NCBI GenBank assembly: GCA_021824635.1
Contig: JAKAKD010000015.1
Span: forward strand, 20,241-70,821
DNA from: Bacteroidota bacterium
GTDB taxonomy: Bacteria > Bacteroidota > Ignavibacteria > Ignavibacteriales > Melioribacteraceae
Direction of reading: 5' to 3'
Length of the DNA: 50,581 bases
The notes beneath the pieces are model-generated. The model saw nothing but the letters and a program-made list of their open reading frames with translations. It did no database searches and was not told the origin of the DNA. Both the position numbers and the translations under genes were made by a program. Shown in pieces: positions 42,153 through 50,581 of this stretch (positions are counted from its first letter, which is position 1; each line of letters starts with the position of its first letter).

Positions 42153-44003
42153 ATGCGCTATAAAACTACTCTAATAATTGTTATCTCTATTTATATTGGG
42201 CTGTCTGCTCAAGTAACCCAGAATTTGGACAATCGTTTCAACCTTGCTCAGGGCTTCGAACAAGCCGGGCAATTTGAAAAAGCTGAAACAATTTATAGAG
42301 AACTTTCCGATGCTCAACCGTGGAATAATCTTTTCTTCGAAGCTCTGAATAAAAACCTTATCTCACAAAAGAAATATCAACAGTCCATCGAGTTGCTTAG
42401 TAATAAGATAAAAATGACACCGGCCGATATCAATCTTTACGGCTTGCTTGGTACCACTTACTTTATCATGGATCAGTCAGACAAAGCCTTTGAAGCGTGG
42501 GAAAAAGGAATCGCGCTTAATCAAAAATCTTACATTGGATACAGGGTAATAGCAAATTATGCAATCGAAAACCGTGCTTACGAAAAAGCTATTGATATAC
42601 TAAAAAGAGGAAACAAAAACTCTGCCGACCCAACAATATTTTCTATGGATCTGGCAAATATATATGCGGCAAACATGAAATTTAAGGATGCGGCAATTGA
42701 GTTTTGCAATTTAATAGTTCATCATCCAGAACAAGCACAAATTGTAAAAGCTAGAATGAACAGCTATCTGAACGGACCAGACGCAGCAAAGCAAACAATT
42801 GAGGCGGTGAAAGATTTTACCGATTCAAAACCACAAATAGAAATTTTTGATCTTCTCACATTTGTTTATCAGACTTCCGGCAATTATAAAGACGCATTTG
42901 AGAATGTCATAAAAACCGAAAAAGAGTTCAACGGCAGCGGAACATACATTTTTATTTTTTCGCAAGACGCTTACCGCAGCCAGCAATACGAGTGGGCTTC
43001 CGAAGGTTATAATTATATTGTGCAGCACTATACAAATTCCCCTTATTTTCCCACAGCAAAGCTCGGCTATGCACGCACATTAGAAGCTTCTCTAGATCAA
43101 AAGTTTCATCAACAAAATGAATCGTGGAAACCGTATACCAAACAAGTTCCTTACTTTACAGACGATTACAATAAAATTATAAATTCATACTACGAATTTG
43201 TAAAAGCGTATCCCGGTAATGCAATCAACGTAGAAGCACTCTTCAGAAATGCGGAGATTTATAGAAAAAGAATTTTCGATTTACAAGAAGCCGATACTAT
43301 TTATAGCAAAGTTGCTCTGAATTCGCCAACGACTAACTATTATGTAGAGTCAAATCTTGCACGCGGCAAAATTGCTATTTCAAGAAATGATTTGCAAAGT
43401 GCACAAAAATTTTTTGAAGATGCCGTTAAATTTCCTCGCATTGAACCGAACTATTTTGCAGAAGCAAATTTCTATTTAGCGCGAATTGAATTTTGGAAAG
43501 GAAATTTTTCTAACTCAGTTTTATTATTCAACAATGCATCCAAAAATCTTTCTACAGATTTTGCAAACGATGCTCTCGAGTTTTCTTCACTTATCAATAC
43601 AACAAAAAAAGATTCATTAAATCTTCTTCTGTATGCAAAAGCAGATCTGTTGGCAATACAAAATAAGTACAAAGAGGCCTGCACTGAATTCAAAACTCTA
43701 AGTGATCTTTCCAACTTATTTATTCTTAACGACTTCGCAAAAATTAATTTTGCTGAGATGTTAATTGCAGAAAATGATATTCAAAGTGCCATAAAAATTT
43801 TAGAAGAGTTCACTAAAAATCCAAATAGTGCGATTTTCGTTGATAAATCAACTTTTTTGCTCGCACAATGCTATCAATACGGGACAAAAGATCTTCAAAA
43901 GGCGGCTCAGGTATATCAGAAATTACTTGAAACTTTCCCAAACTCACTATATTTTGACCGTGCGCGTGAAGCGTTACAAAGTCTTTCAAATAAAAACGGT
44001 TAA
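42153..44003 (+). CDS. TPR-repeat protein, exported
   Basis: 616 residues. A short hydrophobic N-terminus ([20 protein letters not shown]) is a signal peptide. The remainder is all-helical with recurring 34-residue TPR units (for example [18 protein letters not shown] near residue 34, and [25 protein letters not shown] at the C-terminus). TPR arrays of this kind scaffold protein complexes in the periplasm, as in BamD/YbgF-type proteins. The partner is unknown. It starts 1 base after the FAD oxidase stop and ends 2 bases before clpX. Confidence 0.82.
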   Translation: MRYKTTLIIVISIYIGLSAQVTQNLDNRFNLAQGFEQAGQFEKAETIYRELSDAQPWNNLFFEALNKNLISQKKYQQSIELLSNKIKMTPADINLYGLLGTTYFIMDQSDKAFEAWEKGIALNQKSYIGYRVIANYAIENRAYEKAIDILKRGNKNSADPTIFSMDLANIYAANMKFKDAAIEFCNLIVHHPEQAQIVKARMNSYLNGPDAAKQTIEAVKDFTDSKPQIEIFDLLTFVYQTSGNYKDAFENVIKTEKEFNGSGTYIFIFSQDAYRSQQYEWASEGYNYIVQHYTNSPYFPTAKLGYARTLEASLDQKFHQQNESWKPYTKQVPYFTDDYNKIINSYYEFVKAYPGNAINVEALFRNAEIYRKRIFDLQEADTIYSKVALNSPTTNYYVESNLARGKIAISRNDLQSAQKFFEDAVKFPRIEPNYFAEANFYLARIEFWKGNFSNSVLLFNNASKNLSTDFANDALEFSSLINTTKKDSLNLLLYAKADLLAIQNKYKEACTEFKTLSDLSNLFILNDFAKINFAEMLIAENDIQSAIKILEEFTKNPNSAIFVDKSTFLLAQCYQYGTKDLQKAAQVYQKLLETFPNSLYFDRAREALQSLSNKNG

Positions 44004-44005
44004 AA

Positions 44006-45259
44006 ATGAGCGATCCAAAAGAACCTCGTACAGTTAAATGTTCCTTTTGCGGAAGGGACGGAAGTGAAGTTACATCTATGGTGGCTGGTCCGGATGTTTA
44101 TATCTGCGATATATGCATCAAGACTAGTGTTGATATTCTGAAAAACAACATTACATCATTCCCTAAAAAAGAAACTTATCATTCATCATTAACTCCGGAC
44201 TTAATTAAGAAAAGTTTGGATGAATATGTTATAGATCAGGATTTAGCAAAAAAGATTTTAGCTGTTGCTGTTTACAATCATTACAAACGGGTTAACGCAT
44301 CAAGTTCTCTTTTTGATATGGATGATATTGAAATTGAAAAGAGCAACATTTTGTTAATGGGGCAAACCGGAGTTGGAAAAACTCTACTTGCTCAAACTTT
44401 GGCAAGAATTCTCGACGTTCCTTTCGCTATAGCAGATGCCACAACGTTAACTGAAGCCGGTTACGTCGGCGATGATGTTGAAACTGTTTTGGTACGTTTA
44501 CTTCAAGCGGCCGATTATAATTTAGAGAAAGCGCAAAAAGGAATTGTCTACATAGATGAAATAGATAAGATTGCGCGCAAAAGTGAGAGCACATCAATTA
44601 CACGCGATGTTTCCGGCGAAGGAGTACAGCAGGCACTCTTAAAAATTTTAGAAGGAACAATAGCCGGTGTTCCACCTCGCGGCGGAAGGAAACATCCGGA
44701 GCAGAGTTTAATTAACATCAACACAAAAAATATTTTATTTATTTGCGGCGGAGCTTTTGATGGCGTTGAATCCGTAATCGCATCCCGCATAAATAAAAAC
44801 ACAATTGGTTTTGACACCAATATTTCCAATCCGTTTGAAACCGAAAGAGATAATCTAATTCAAAAAGTTCAGCCGGAAGATTTAGTAAAATATGGTTTGA
44901 TTCCAGAACTGGTTGGAAGACTTCCAATTATCGCTCCACTTGCATCGCTAAATTCTAAGGCGATGAAGAACATTCTGACCGAGCCGAAAAATGCGATCAT
45001 CAAACAGTATCAAAAATTATTTATGATGGAAGGCGTTGAACTGAATTTTGATCAGAATGCTTTGGAAGAAATCGTTAAGAAAGCAATCGAAAGAAAAACC
45101 GGCGCACGCGCTCTTCGCTCTATTGTAGAAAGTATTCTCCTTGATATTATGTACGAACTGCCGACAAAAGAAAATATTGACAAGTGTTTGGTTACAAAAG
45201 ATACCGTGTTAAAAGGCGAGAAACCGGTTTATATAGAGAGCGACAGAAAAACTGCATAG
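44006..45259 (+). CDS. clpX: ATP-dependent Clp protease ATP-binding subunit ClpX
   Basis: 417 residues. ClpX unfolds tagged proteins and feeds them to ClpP. The N-terminal zinc-binding domain uses Cys12, Cys15, Cys34 and Cys37; the AAA+ core has Walker A GQTGVGKT, Walker [29 protein letters not shown] and the box [12 protein letters not shown], and the C-terminal part has [12 protein letters not shown]. No clpP gene is adjacent. Last gene of its operon, ending at the hairpin at 45282-45330. Confidence 0.97.
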   Translation: MSDPKEPRTVKCSFCGRDGSEVTSMVAGPDVYICDICIKTSVDILKNNITSFPKKETYHSSLTPDLIKKSLDEYVIDQDLAKKILAVAVYNHYKRVNASSSLFDMDDIEIEKSNILLMGQTGVGKTLLAQTLARILDVPFAIADATTLTEAGYVGDDVETVLVRLLQAADYNLEKAQKGIVYIDEIDKIARKSESTSITRDVSGEGVQQALLKILEGTIAGVPPRGGRKHPEQSLININTKNILFICGGAFDGVESVIASRINKNTIGFDTNISNPFETERDNLIQKVQPEDLVKYGLIPELVGRLPIIAPLASLNSKAMKNILTEPKNAIIKQYQKLFMMEGVELNFDQNALEEIVKKAIERKTGARALRSIVESILLDIMYELPTKENIDKCLVTKDTVLKGEKPVYIESDRKTA

Positions 45260-45281
45260 AAACAATTTATGAATTATTTTT

Positions 45282-45330
45282 CGGCTCGATTCATTTCACA
45301 ATTGAATATGGATCGAGCCGGTTTTATTTT
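45282..45330 (+). terminator. Terminator after clpX
   Basis: CGGCTCGAT (45282-45290) pairs with ATCGAGCCG (45312-45320) across a 21-base loop and is followed by GTTTTATTTT. It lies 23 bases after the clpX stop. Confidence 0.75.
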
Positions 45331-45352
45331 ATCTCCGTAAAAAAAATACATT

Positions 45353-46606
45353 ATGAAAAAAATCTTTTTAACAATTTTCTTTATTTCCTCCGCATTACTC
45401 GCACAAGCAAAGCTCCTCATCTACATGGATTTAAAGCAGACCGATCACCTAAAAGCATACGGAATTACATTTAATGCTCTCAAGGGCGGGGCAACGGCAG
45501 ATTGGCTTCTCAATTACCGAGGAGGTTCTTTTTTGCTTGATTATACTGAACAGTTAGCAACAATATGCAGAATAAAAGGTGTGGCTTTCCAGCCATTATC
45601 AAATCAAGAAGCGGTAGAAATTTATTCCTTGGTTCAGAGTGAAGATCAGAACATGGAAGTTGTAAGATTAGAAAAATCGCCTAAGATTGCTGTTTATATT
45701 CCGCCCGGATTTCAGCCATGGGATGATGCAGTAACACTGGCATTGAATTATGCAGAAGTCCCTTATGATAAAATCTGGGTTGATGAAATATTACGCGGTG
45801 ATTTAAAAAATTATGATTGGCTTCATACTCATCATGAAGATTTTACGGGACAATATGGAAAATTTTATGCTTCATTCAGCGGTGCGCAATGGTATATTGA
45901 ACAACAGATGCTTTATGAAAACGAAGCCAAAAAACTTGGATTCAAAAAAGTATCGGAAATGGAAAAAGCTGTTGTACAAACAATAAAAAATTTTGTCGGC
46001 AATGGCGGGTTCATGTTTGCAATGTGCTCAGCAACCGATTCTTTTGATATTGCACTTGCCGCAATGAATGTTGACATAGTTGATAGAATTTATGACGGTG
46101 ACCCGCCCGATCCAAACGCACAAGAAAAATTGGATTTTAGCAATACCTTCGCTTTCCAAAATTTTAAGCTGGAAATGAATCCGCTTATTTACGAATACAG
46201 TAATATTGACATTCAGCCAATCGAAATTGGAGATCAGCGGAATGATTATTTCACTCTTTTTGATTTCTCGGCTAAATACGATCCTGTTCCAACAATGCTT
46301 ACACAAGATCATGTAAATGTTATTCACGGTTTCATGGGACAGACAACAATGTTCAACAAAAAATTTATTAAGAACTCGGTTTACATTTTAGGTCAGCGGG
46401 CAGGAACCGATCAGGTAAAATATATACACGGCAATTACGGAAGAGGAACATTTACATTTTACGGTGGGCATGATCCGGAAGATTATCAACACGCTGTAGG
46501 CGATCCCCCGACTGATTTGAGTTTGTTTAAGAACTCACCGGGGTACCGGCTGATTCTAAATAACATACTTTTCCCGGCAGCAAAGAAAAAAGAACAAAAA
46601 ACATAA
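45353..46606 (+). CDS. Exported protein of the family often labelled asparagine synthetase B
   Basis: 417 residues. A signal peptide (MKKIFLTIFFISSALLAQA) is followed by KLLIYMDLKQTDHLKAYGITFNALK and WLLNYRGGSF, which I recall from a conserved family in Bacteroidota that databases call asparagine synthetase B. The sequence shows no N-terminal Cys nucleophile or ATP-pyrophosphatase motif of real AsnB, and it is exported, so that label is doubtful. The GGFMFAMCSATDSFD and GRGTFTFYGGHDPEDYQH segments resemble the active-site and His regions of an amidotransferase-like alpha/beta fold. Function unknown. Confidence 0.6.
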   Translation: MKKIFLTIFFISSALLAQAKLLIYMDLKQTDHLKAYGITFNALKGGATADWLLNYRGGSFLLDYTEQLATICRIKGVAFQPLSNQEAVEIYSLVQSEDQNMEVVRLEKSPKIAVYIPPGFQPWDDAVTLALNYAEVPYDKIWVDEILRGDLKNYDWLHTHHEDFTGQYGKFYASFSGAQWYIEQQMLYENEAKKLGFKKVSEMEKAVVQTIKNFVGNGGFMFAMCSATDSFDIALAAMNVDIVDRIYDGDPPDPNAQEKLDFSNTFAFQNFKLEMNPLIYEYSNIDIQPIEIGDQRNDYFTLFDFSAKYDPVPTMLTQDHVNVIHGFMGQTTMFNKKFIKNSVYILGQRAGTDQVKYIHGNYGRGTFTFYGGHDPEDYQHAVGDPPTDLSLFKNSPGYRLILNNILFPAAKKKEQKT

Positions 46607-46695
46607 TTAGAAACTTGTTTAGTACTACAAATTAATTCTTATAGATATTTTTTATTTTTGAAACCAAATTTATTAACTAACATCTAACTTAAACC

Positions 46696-47352
46696 ATGAG
46701 ATTTATTAAATTCAAAAACAGCGATGAGAAAGTTCCGATTGGAAAGTTAGTTTGCGTTGGACGTAATTATGCGGCTCATGCAAAAGAATTGGGCGGCGAA
46801 GTGCCGGAGTTTCCAATAATATTTTTAAAACCGGCTTCTAATGTTATTTATTCCTGTGAATCGGTTGTACATCCCGCACACTCTAAAAACTTACAACATG
46901 AAGTTGAATTGGTTCTTTATATCGGAGAAGATATCAAGGGCGGGAACGATGAAGCCGCGGCTAGAGCAATTCATGGTTATTCAATTGGTCTGGATATGAC
47001 TTTGCGCGATCTTCAATTTGAATTCAAGGCAAAGGGAGATCCTTGGACGCTTGCAAAATGTTTTGATTCTGCCGCTGTTCTTACTGATGTCGTTTTGAAA
47101 AAGGATTACCAACTAAAAGGCGACGAGAATATTTCTCTTTCGGTAAATGGAACTGTGAGACAAAATTCTTCAATTAAGAATATGATATTTTCGCCTGTAG
47201 AAATTGTGAAATTTATTTCTGCTCGAATGACACTTGAAAAAGGAGATCTGATTTTCACCGGCACTCCGGAAGGCGTGGGACGTGTTGTTCAAGGAGATAA
47301 AATTGAAGCTACTCTGGAAAACATTGGCATGATTACAACACAAATTGAATAA
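46696..47352 (+). CDS. Fumarylacetoacetate hydrolase family protein
   Basis: 218 residues, the length of single-domain FAH enzymes. KLVCVGRNYAAHAKELG, the metal-ligand segment HEVELVLYIG, GLDMTLRDLQFEFKAKGDPW and LIFTGTPEGVGRV are conserved marks. Family members hydrolyse or decarboxylate acylpyruvates and related oxo acids (oxaloacetate decarboxylase, acylpyruvase, HpaG-type isomerase); the substrate here is not fixed. ATG at 46696 lacks a Shine-Dalgarno site. Confidence 0.92.
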   Translation: MRFIKFKNSDEKVPIGKLVCVGRNYAAHAKELGGEVPEFPIIFLKPASNVIYSCESVVHPAHSKNLQHEVELVLYIGEDIKGGNDEAAARAIHGYSIGLDMTLRDLQFEFKAKGDPWTLAKCFDSAAVLTDVVLKKDYQLKGDENISLSVNGTVRQNSSIKNMIFSPVEIVKFISARMTLEKGDLIFTGTPEGVGRVVQGDKIEATLENIGMITTQIE

Positions 47353-47388
47353 TAAATCGTAATTAAAAAATCTTAGAAAGAGGAAGCA

Positions 47389-47634
47389 ATGCCAGTTTTT
47401 GAATACAAATGTAACGACTGTAATAAAAAATTTGATGTACTGCACAAATCATCGGCTAATCTCGAAGAGGTAATTTGTCCTGCATGTCAGTCTAAGAACC
47501 ACAAAAAACTTCTCTCTTCATTCAGTGCTTCAACCGGATCATCAAGTTTTGATGGCGGTTCATCATGTTCAGACGGAAGTTGCGGTGTTCCTTCATACGG
47601 CGGATGTGCCAACGGAATGTGTGGATTGAATTAA
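47389..47634 (+). CDS. FmdB-type zinc-ribbon protein
   Basis: 81 residues. The FmdB/CxxC regulatory domain covers the first 45: VFEYKCNDCNKKF and VICPACQSKNHKKLL form a four-Cys zinc ribbon. The tail is Gly/Ser rich with CSDGSC and CANGMC, a common tail type in this family. FmdB proteins are putative regulators with no settled function. ATG at 47389 follows AGAGGAAG. Its stop lies 3 bases from the stop of the convergent response regulator gene. Confidence 0.9.
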   Translation: MPVFEYKCNDCNKKFDVLHKSSANLEEVICPACQSKNHKKLLSSFSASTGSSSFDGGSSCSDGSCGVPSYGGCANGMCGLN

Positions 47635-47637
47635 TAT

Positions 47638-48378
47638 CTATAAAGAGTGCGGAATACTATTCTTTATTTCATCATTGAATGTGTATCCCGCGCTTCTAAC
47701 ACTTTTAATATAGACAGGATGTTCCGGATCCGGTTCAAAGTATTTTCTTAAACGCGAAATAAAATTATCTATTGTTCGTGTTTCAACTTCCGAACTTAGA
47801 TGCCAAACATTTTCCAGCAATTCTTTTCGGGAAACTATTTTTCCCTTCTTTTCAATTAAATATTTTAGAACCATTGCTTCACGTTGAGTTAATACAAAGT
47901 TCCTTAAACCGCTGGTACAATTTAGGTTTTCAAAGTTCACTATGTTGTCTCCAAAGCGGTAAGAGGCCTCAATCTCTGCAGACGACTGATACCACATTTT
48001 ACGTTTCAGCATTCCTTTTACACGCAGAAGTAATTCGTGCAAATTAAAAGGTTTTGTTAAATAATCATCAGCTCCTATTTCAAGTCCTCTGACTTTATCC
48101 TCGGCATTAGTTCTGGCAGTCAGCATCAACAAAGGCATCTGTGGAGATTTTGTGCGCACGCGTCCGGCTATTTCAAAGCCATTGTAGTATGGCAGCATAA
48201 TATCTAGGATTATCAAATCGTACTCTTTAGAAGCAAAAAAATCCAAAGCCTGTCTGCCGTCCTTTGCCCAGTCAACAATGTATCCCTCGTCAGTAAGATT
48301 ATACTCAAGCCCCACAGCAAGGGTCTCTTCATCTTCAACGAGCAATATTTTTTTTCCTTTAAAAGGATTACTCTCCAT
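47638..48378 (-). CDS. OmpR/PhoB-family response regulator
   Basis: 246 residues from ATG 48378; a TTG at 48390 is also in frame but the ribosome site GGAAG lies between the two. Receiver domain with Glu15-Asp16-Glu17, phospho-acceptor Asp59 (LIILDIMLPYYNG), MLTARTN and LTKPFN; DNA-binding winged helix (about 140-240) with VLTQREAMVLKYLIEKKGK and VETRTIDNFISRLRKYFE. It follows the kinase gene with an 11-base overlap. Target genes are not evident. Confidence 0.95.
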   Translation of the reverse strand: MESNPFKGKKILLVEDEETLAVGLEYNLTDEGYIVDWAKDGRQALDFFASKEYDLIILDIMLPYYNGFEIAGRVRTKSPQMPLLMLTARTNAEDKVRGLEIGADDYLTKPFNLHELLLRVKGMLKRKMWYQSSAEIEASYRFGDNIVNFENLNCTSGLRNFVLTQREAMVLKYLIEKKGKIVSRKELLENVWHLSSEVETRTIDNFISRLRKYFEPDPEHPVYIKSVRSAGYTFNDEIKNSIPHSL

Positions 48379-49393
48379 CTTCACTTCCAAGTATTTTTTG
48401 CTTTCTTGCCGTTTCTCTCAGCAATTTGTTAACATAAAATCTTTTTGACGACTGATAAATAGGTAATTCTATTTTAAAAGTTGTTCCTTTATTAATACCC
48501 TCGCTGAAAGCCGAAATTCTTCCTCCATGGAATTTTACAATTCCTTTCACCCAGTATAATCCTAATCCGGTTCCTTTTACGTTTGGAATATTCTTATTAT
48601 CAATGCGCTGAAACTTATTAAAAATATTTTTTTGATTTTTTTGTTTCAGACCAATTCCTTTATCAGCGAATTCAATCATAAGATATTTTTTTGCACATGA
48701 TAATTTTACTGTAATTTTTGGTGCTTCAATAGAATATTTTATTGTATTATCGGTTAGGTTATCAAATACAATTTGCATAGCATCTTTATCAATTACACAT
48801 TTGCATGGTGCTTCTCCTAAAATTTCAACGGCTGAATCGGATAAACGAAATTGTTCTATGGATTCTTTGATTAATTGTCGAATCACCTCGTCTGCATTGT
48901 AAATATGATAATTGTGAGCAATCCGTTTTTTCTCGAGCCGCGATATTTCCAATATTGAATCTATTAGTTTTTTCAATCTCTTGGAATCCCTTATCATCAG
49001 CCCGTAAAACTCTTTTTGCTTTTCTGACGGAACTTCTTTTGTGGATAATGTTTCAAGGTAAAGTTGTATTGAAGCAAGCGGGGATTTTAATTCGTGAGTT
49101 ACATTAGCAATAAAATTATCGTAGAGTTTTGTAAGTTTTACTTGAACTGTAAGGTTTCGGAAGATCAAGAACATAGCCGTTGCTATTAGCACAATCAGTA
49201 TAATTCCGCCAACGAAGACAAGAACATTCGGACTGTCTATTACTATTTGTGGGGAAAGTTTATCGCCGACTTGTTTAATGATTAGATAATTGGCAACGTA
49301 CCAATAGATCCACAAACCAAGTAATCCCAACCACGCAAACTGAGCAAAGATAAAAGCGAATATCAGAAAAAGAAGAGACCGGTTTTTTTTCAT
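48368..49393 (-). CDS. Sensor histidine kinase, two-helix membrane type
   Basis: 341 residues. Two transmembrane helices (about 8-38 and 57-77) leave only about 20 residues outside, so it is an intramembrane-sensing type rather than one with a periplasmic domain. The kinase core has His100 in NVTHELKSPLASIQ, an N-box at NLTDNTIKYSIE, ADKGIGL and GTGLGLYWVKGIVKFHGG. It pairs with the regulator that overlaps its 3' end. ATG at 49393. Confidence 0.93.
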   Translation of the reverse strand: MKKNRSLLFLIFAFIFAQFAWLGLLGLWIYWYVANYLIIKQVGDKLSPQIVIDSPNVLVFVGGIILIVLIATAMFLIFRNLTVQVKLTKLYDNFIANVTHELKSPLASIQLYLETLSTKEVPSEKQKEFYGLMIRDSKRLKKLIDSILEISRLEKKRIAHNYHIYNADEVIRQLIKESIEQFRLSDSAVEILGEAPCKCVIDKDAMQIVFDNLTDNTIKYSIEAPKITVKLSCAKKYLMIEFADKGIGLKQKNQKNIFNKFQRIDNKNIPNVKGTGLGLYWVKGIVKFHGGRISAFSEGINKGTTFKIELPIYQSSKRFYVNKLLRETARKQKILGSEDGE

Positions 49394-49455
49394 TTAGAAT
49401 GCTAATTGTTAATCAATGTACATATACTTTTTTGTTCATTTCAATTTCGGCATCT

Positions 49456-49492
49456 ATAAAAATTATCGGGGACGCAGCCTCGCGTCCCCGAT
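49456..49492 (-). terminator. Terminator of the M49 peptidase gene
   Basis: An 11-bp stem ATCGGGGACGC/GCGTCCCCGAT (49465-49475 with 49482-49492) and a 6-base loop lie just past the peptidase stop; on the minus strand it is followed by AATTTTTAT. Confidence 0.8.
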
Positions 49493-49501
49493 TCAAGCAA
49501 C

Positions 49502-50581
49502 TTAATTATATGTCGGCAAGAAGGAATACTCTTTGGCGTAGAATAACATCTGCTTTGTAAAATCATCCGGATATTCAATCTTTACATCAATTATTTCATC
49601 ACCATTCATCACCGGAACTAACATTGGGTTTATGAATCCCGCATAAGGAGCAATGTTCAATTTTTTGTACCGCTCTAATATTTCTTTATGAAGAGCTTGA
49701 TCAACCTTTACGCCGTAGTTTTCCACTAAATTTTTACCGGCTTCGTAATTACCTTCCGATTTAATTTTTTGAATCTCGCGTAACAGTTGACCGAATAAAT
49801 TCCGGAGTTTGTTATAATCATTAATTACAAAAAACGTTTTACCAGCCCTTACTTTCTTTTCAATTATATTTTCCGGTTTACCCTTTTCGTATGCCCACAT
49901 AGCAATTAACTGACGGTTTCTCATATGCGCTTCTTCAATATTTTCTCCGGGTTGAACGCGTGCAAGCTGAATCATTAATCCATTTTTAATGTACTGATCA
50001 TAAGCGGTTTTGCCGGCATCAATCGAAGGCAGAACACCTATATCAACTAATTTTTGGTCCATTAAAAAATAGAGAGCAACAAGATCTGCTCTTGCTTCTT
50101 CAAGAGTTGAATAATAATTTTTTAACGTTGTATGCGGATCTCCAACGCCCGGATTCATTTGTCCCGAAGCATGGCCAATTACTTCATGCATATCTGTGTG
50201 AAGATCGTCTGTAAGAGCACCGTATTTTTTTGCACGTTCTATCTCTTCTTTTGAATATGCAAATTCTTCAAGAACTCCGCTTGTCTTCGAAAACATATTA
50301 TAAGAATGAACTATGTTTCCCATATTTACGGATTTAGAGCCGTATTCTTTTCTAATCCAATTTGAGTTTGGAAGATTCACTCCGATTGGTGTTGAAGGAG
50401 AAGCATCGCCTGATTCTACAACAACTGTAATAACTTTTGCGCTAATACCTTTTACATTTTTCTTTTTATGTTCCGGCATTATTGGTGAATTATCTTCAAA
50501 CCACTGTGCGTTATCGCTAATTGCTTTGATCCTTTTGGTTGCTTCATTATCTTTTATAGAAACGTAAGATTCATATGTCCC
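49502..50581 (-). CDS. Dipeptidyl-peptidase III-like M49 metallopeptidase, C-terminal part
   Basis: The frame is open from the stop at 49502 to the right edge, so the gene is cut and at least 360 residues are visible. Zinc motif HEXXGH appears as HEVIGH at 50171-50188, and the third-ligand motif EEARAD at about 50083-50100; together these define family M49 (dipeptidyl-peptidase III), which releases dipeptides from N-termini. The segment AQWFEDNSPIMPEHKKKNVKG just upstream agrees. The ATG at 50479 is internal, not the start. The visible part lacks a signal, but the true N-terminus is missing. Confidence 0.85.
   Translation of the reverse strand, partial: GTYESYVSIKDNEATKRIKAISDNAQWFEDNSPIMPEHKKKNVKGISAKVITVVVESGDASPSTPIGVNLPNSNWIRKEYGSKSVNMGNIVHSYNMFSKTSGVLEEFAYSKEEIERAKKYGALTDDLHTDMHEVIGHASGQMNPGVGDPHTTLKNYYSTLEEARADLVALYFLMDQKLVDIGVLPSIDAGKTAYDQYIKNGLMIQLARVQPGENIEEAHMRNRQLIAMWAYEKGKPENIIEKKVRAGKTFFVINDYNKLRNLFGQLLREIQKIKSEGNYEAGKNLVENYGVKVDQALHKEILERYKKLNIAPYAGFINPMLVPVMNGDEIIDVKIEYPDDFTKQMLFYAKEYSFLPTYN

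Noticed and set aside
46653..46660. TATTTTTG as a promoter -7 box for the FAH-family gene
   Set aside because: It matches TAnnTTTG, but no TTTG or TTG lies 17-23 bases upstream, so it was not annotated.
1..50581. CRISPR array, insertion sequence, integrated phage or tRNA
   Set aside because: No regularly spaced repeats, transposase- or integrase-like proteins, terminal inverted repeats or tRNA-like cloverleaf with GGTTCGA were noticed when reading the window.

Overview
The window looks like a chromosomal segment from a low-GC Bacteroidota-type bacterium, most likely of the Ignavibacteria/Ignavibacteriales branch. Supporting signs are a long 650-residue IspG with an internal insertion (typical of Bacteroidetes/Chlorobi), a DUF6132 protein, several TTG starts, few Shine-Dalgarno sites, and promoter candidates of the Bacteroidota form TTTG-N19/20-TAnnTT(T/C)G. 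The lineage is an inference from gene content. I see no tRNA, rRNA, CRISPR array, insertion sequence or prophage.

Layout. 1-3.6 kb: the cut-off start of a peptidase T gene (minus strand), a pyrimidine-nucleoside phosphorylase, a PAS-containing histidine kinase and a DUF971 protein. 3.6-5.4 kb: a minus-strand envelope group (RlpA lipoprotein, DUF6132 protein, TlpA-like thioredoxin) with a promoter and a terminator-ended leader before rlpA. 5.4-11.2 kb: carAB, a lone receiver protein and an outer-membrane-like protein. 11.3-14.7 kb: dnaG overlapping a GH13 glycosidase. 14.8-19.4 kb: a DJ-1/PfpI protein, ispG, a Nif3-like protein and a coiled-coil zinc-ribbon protein. 19.4-21.6 kb: a pabA/pabB/pabC-like group for 4-aminobenzoate, with pabA divergent from pabB. 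21.6-25.3 kb: a MauE/DoxX-like protein, an FMN reductase, radA and an MlaF-like ATPase.

25.4-34.5 kb is the most distinctive part. It is a minus-strand respiratory cluster: octahaem cytochrome c, four-cluster ferredoxin, NrfD-type quinone-interacting membrane protein, Rieske protein, a b6-type cytochrome b fused to its subunit-IV half, a membrane-tethered nine-haem cytochrome, and a seven-haem NapC/NirT-type protein with its own promoter. A DUF2339-like membrane protein precedes it. By motif count the cluster encodes 24 c-type haem sites. It most plausibly moves electrons between menaquinol and periplasmic acceptors; no terminal reductase lies next to it.

34.7-40.3 kb: a secreted Cys/Met-rich protein divergent from an OmpR-type two-component system, with a tandem operator-like repeat between them, then a MATE-like transporter, a TrpF-like protein and an acetyltransferase in one overlapping operon. 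40.4-45.3 kb: a Trm112-like protein, FAD-linked oxidase, TPR protein and clpX in a tight operon. 45.3-50.6 kb: a secreted protein of a family often labelled asparagine synthetase B, an FAH-family enzyme, an FmdB zinc ribbon, a second OmpR-type two-component system and a truncated M49-family peptidase running off the right edge.
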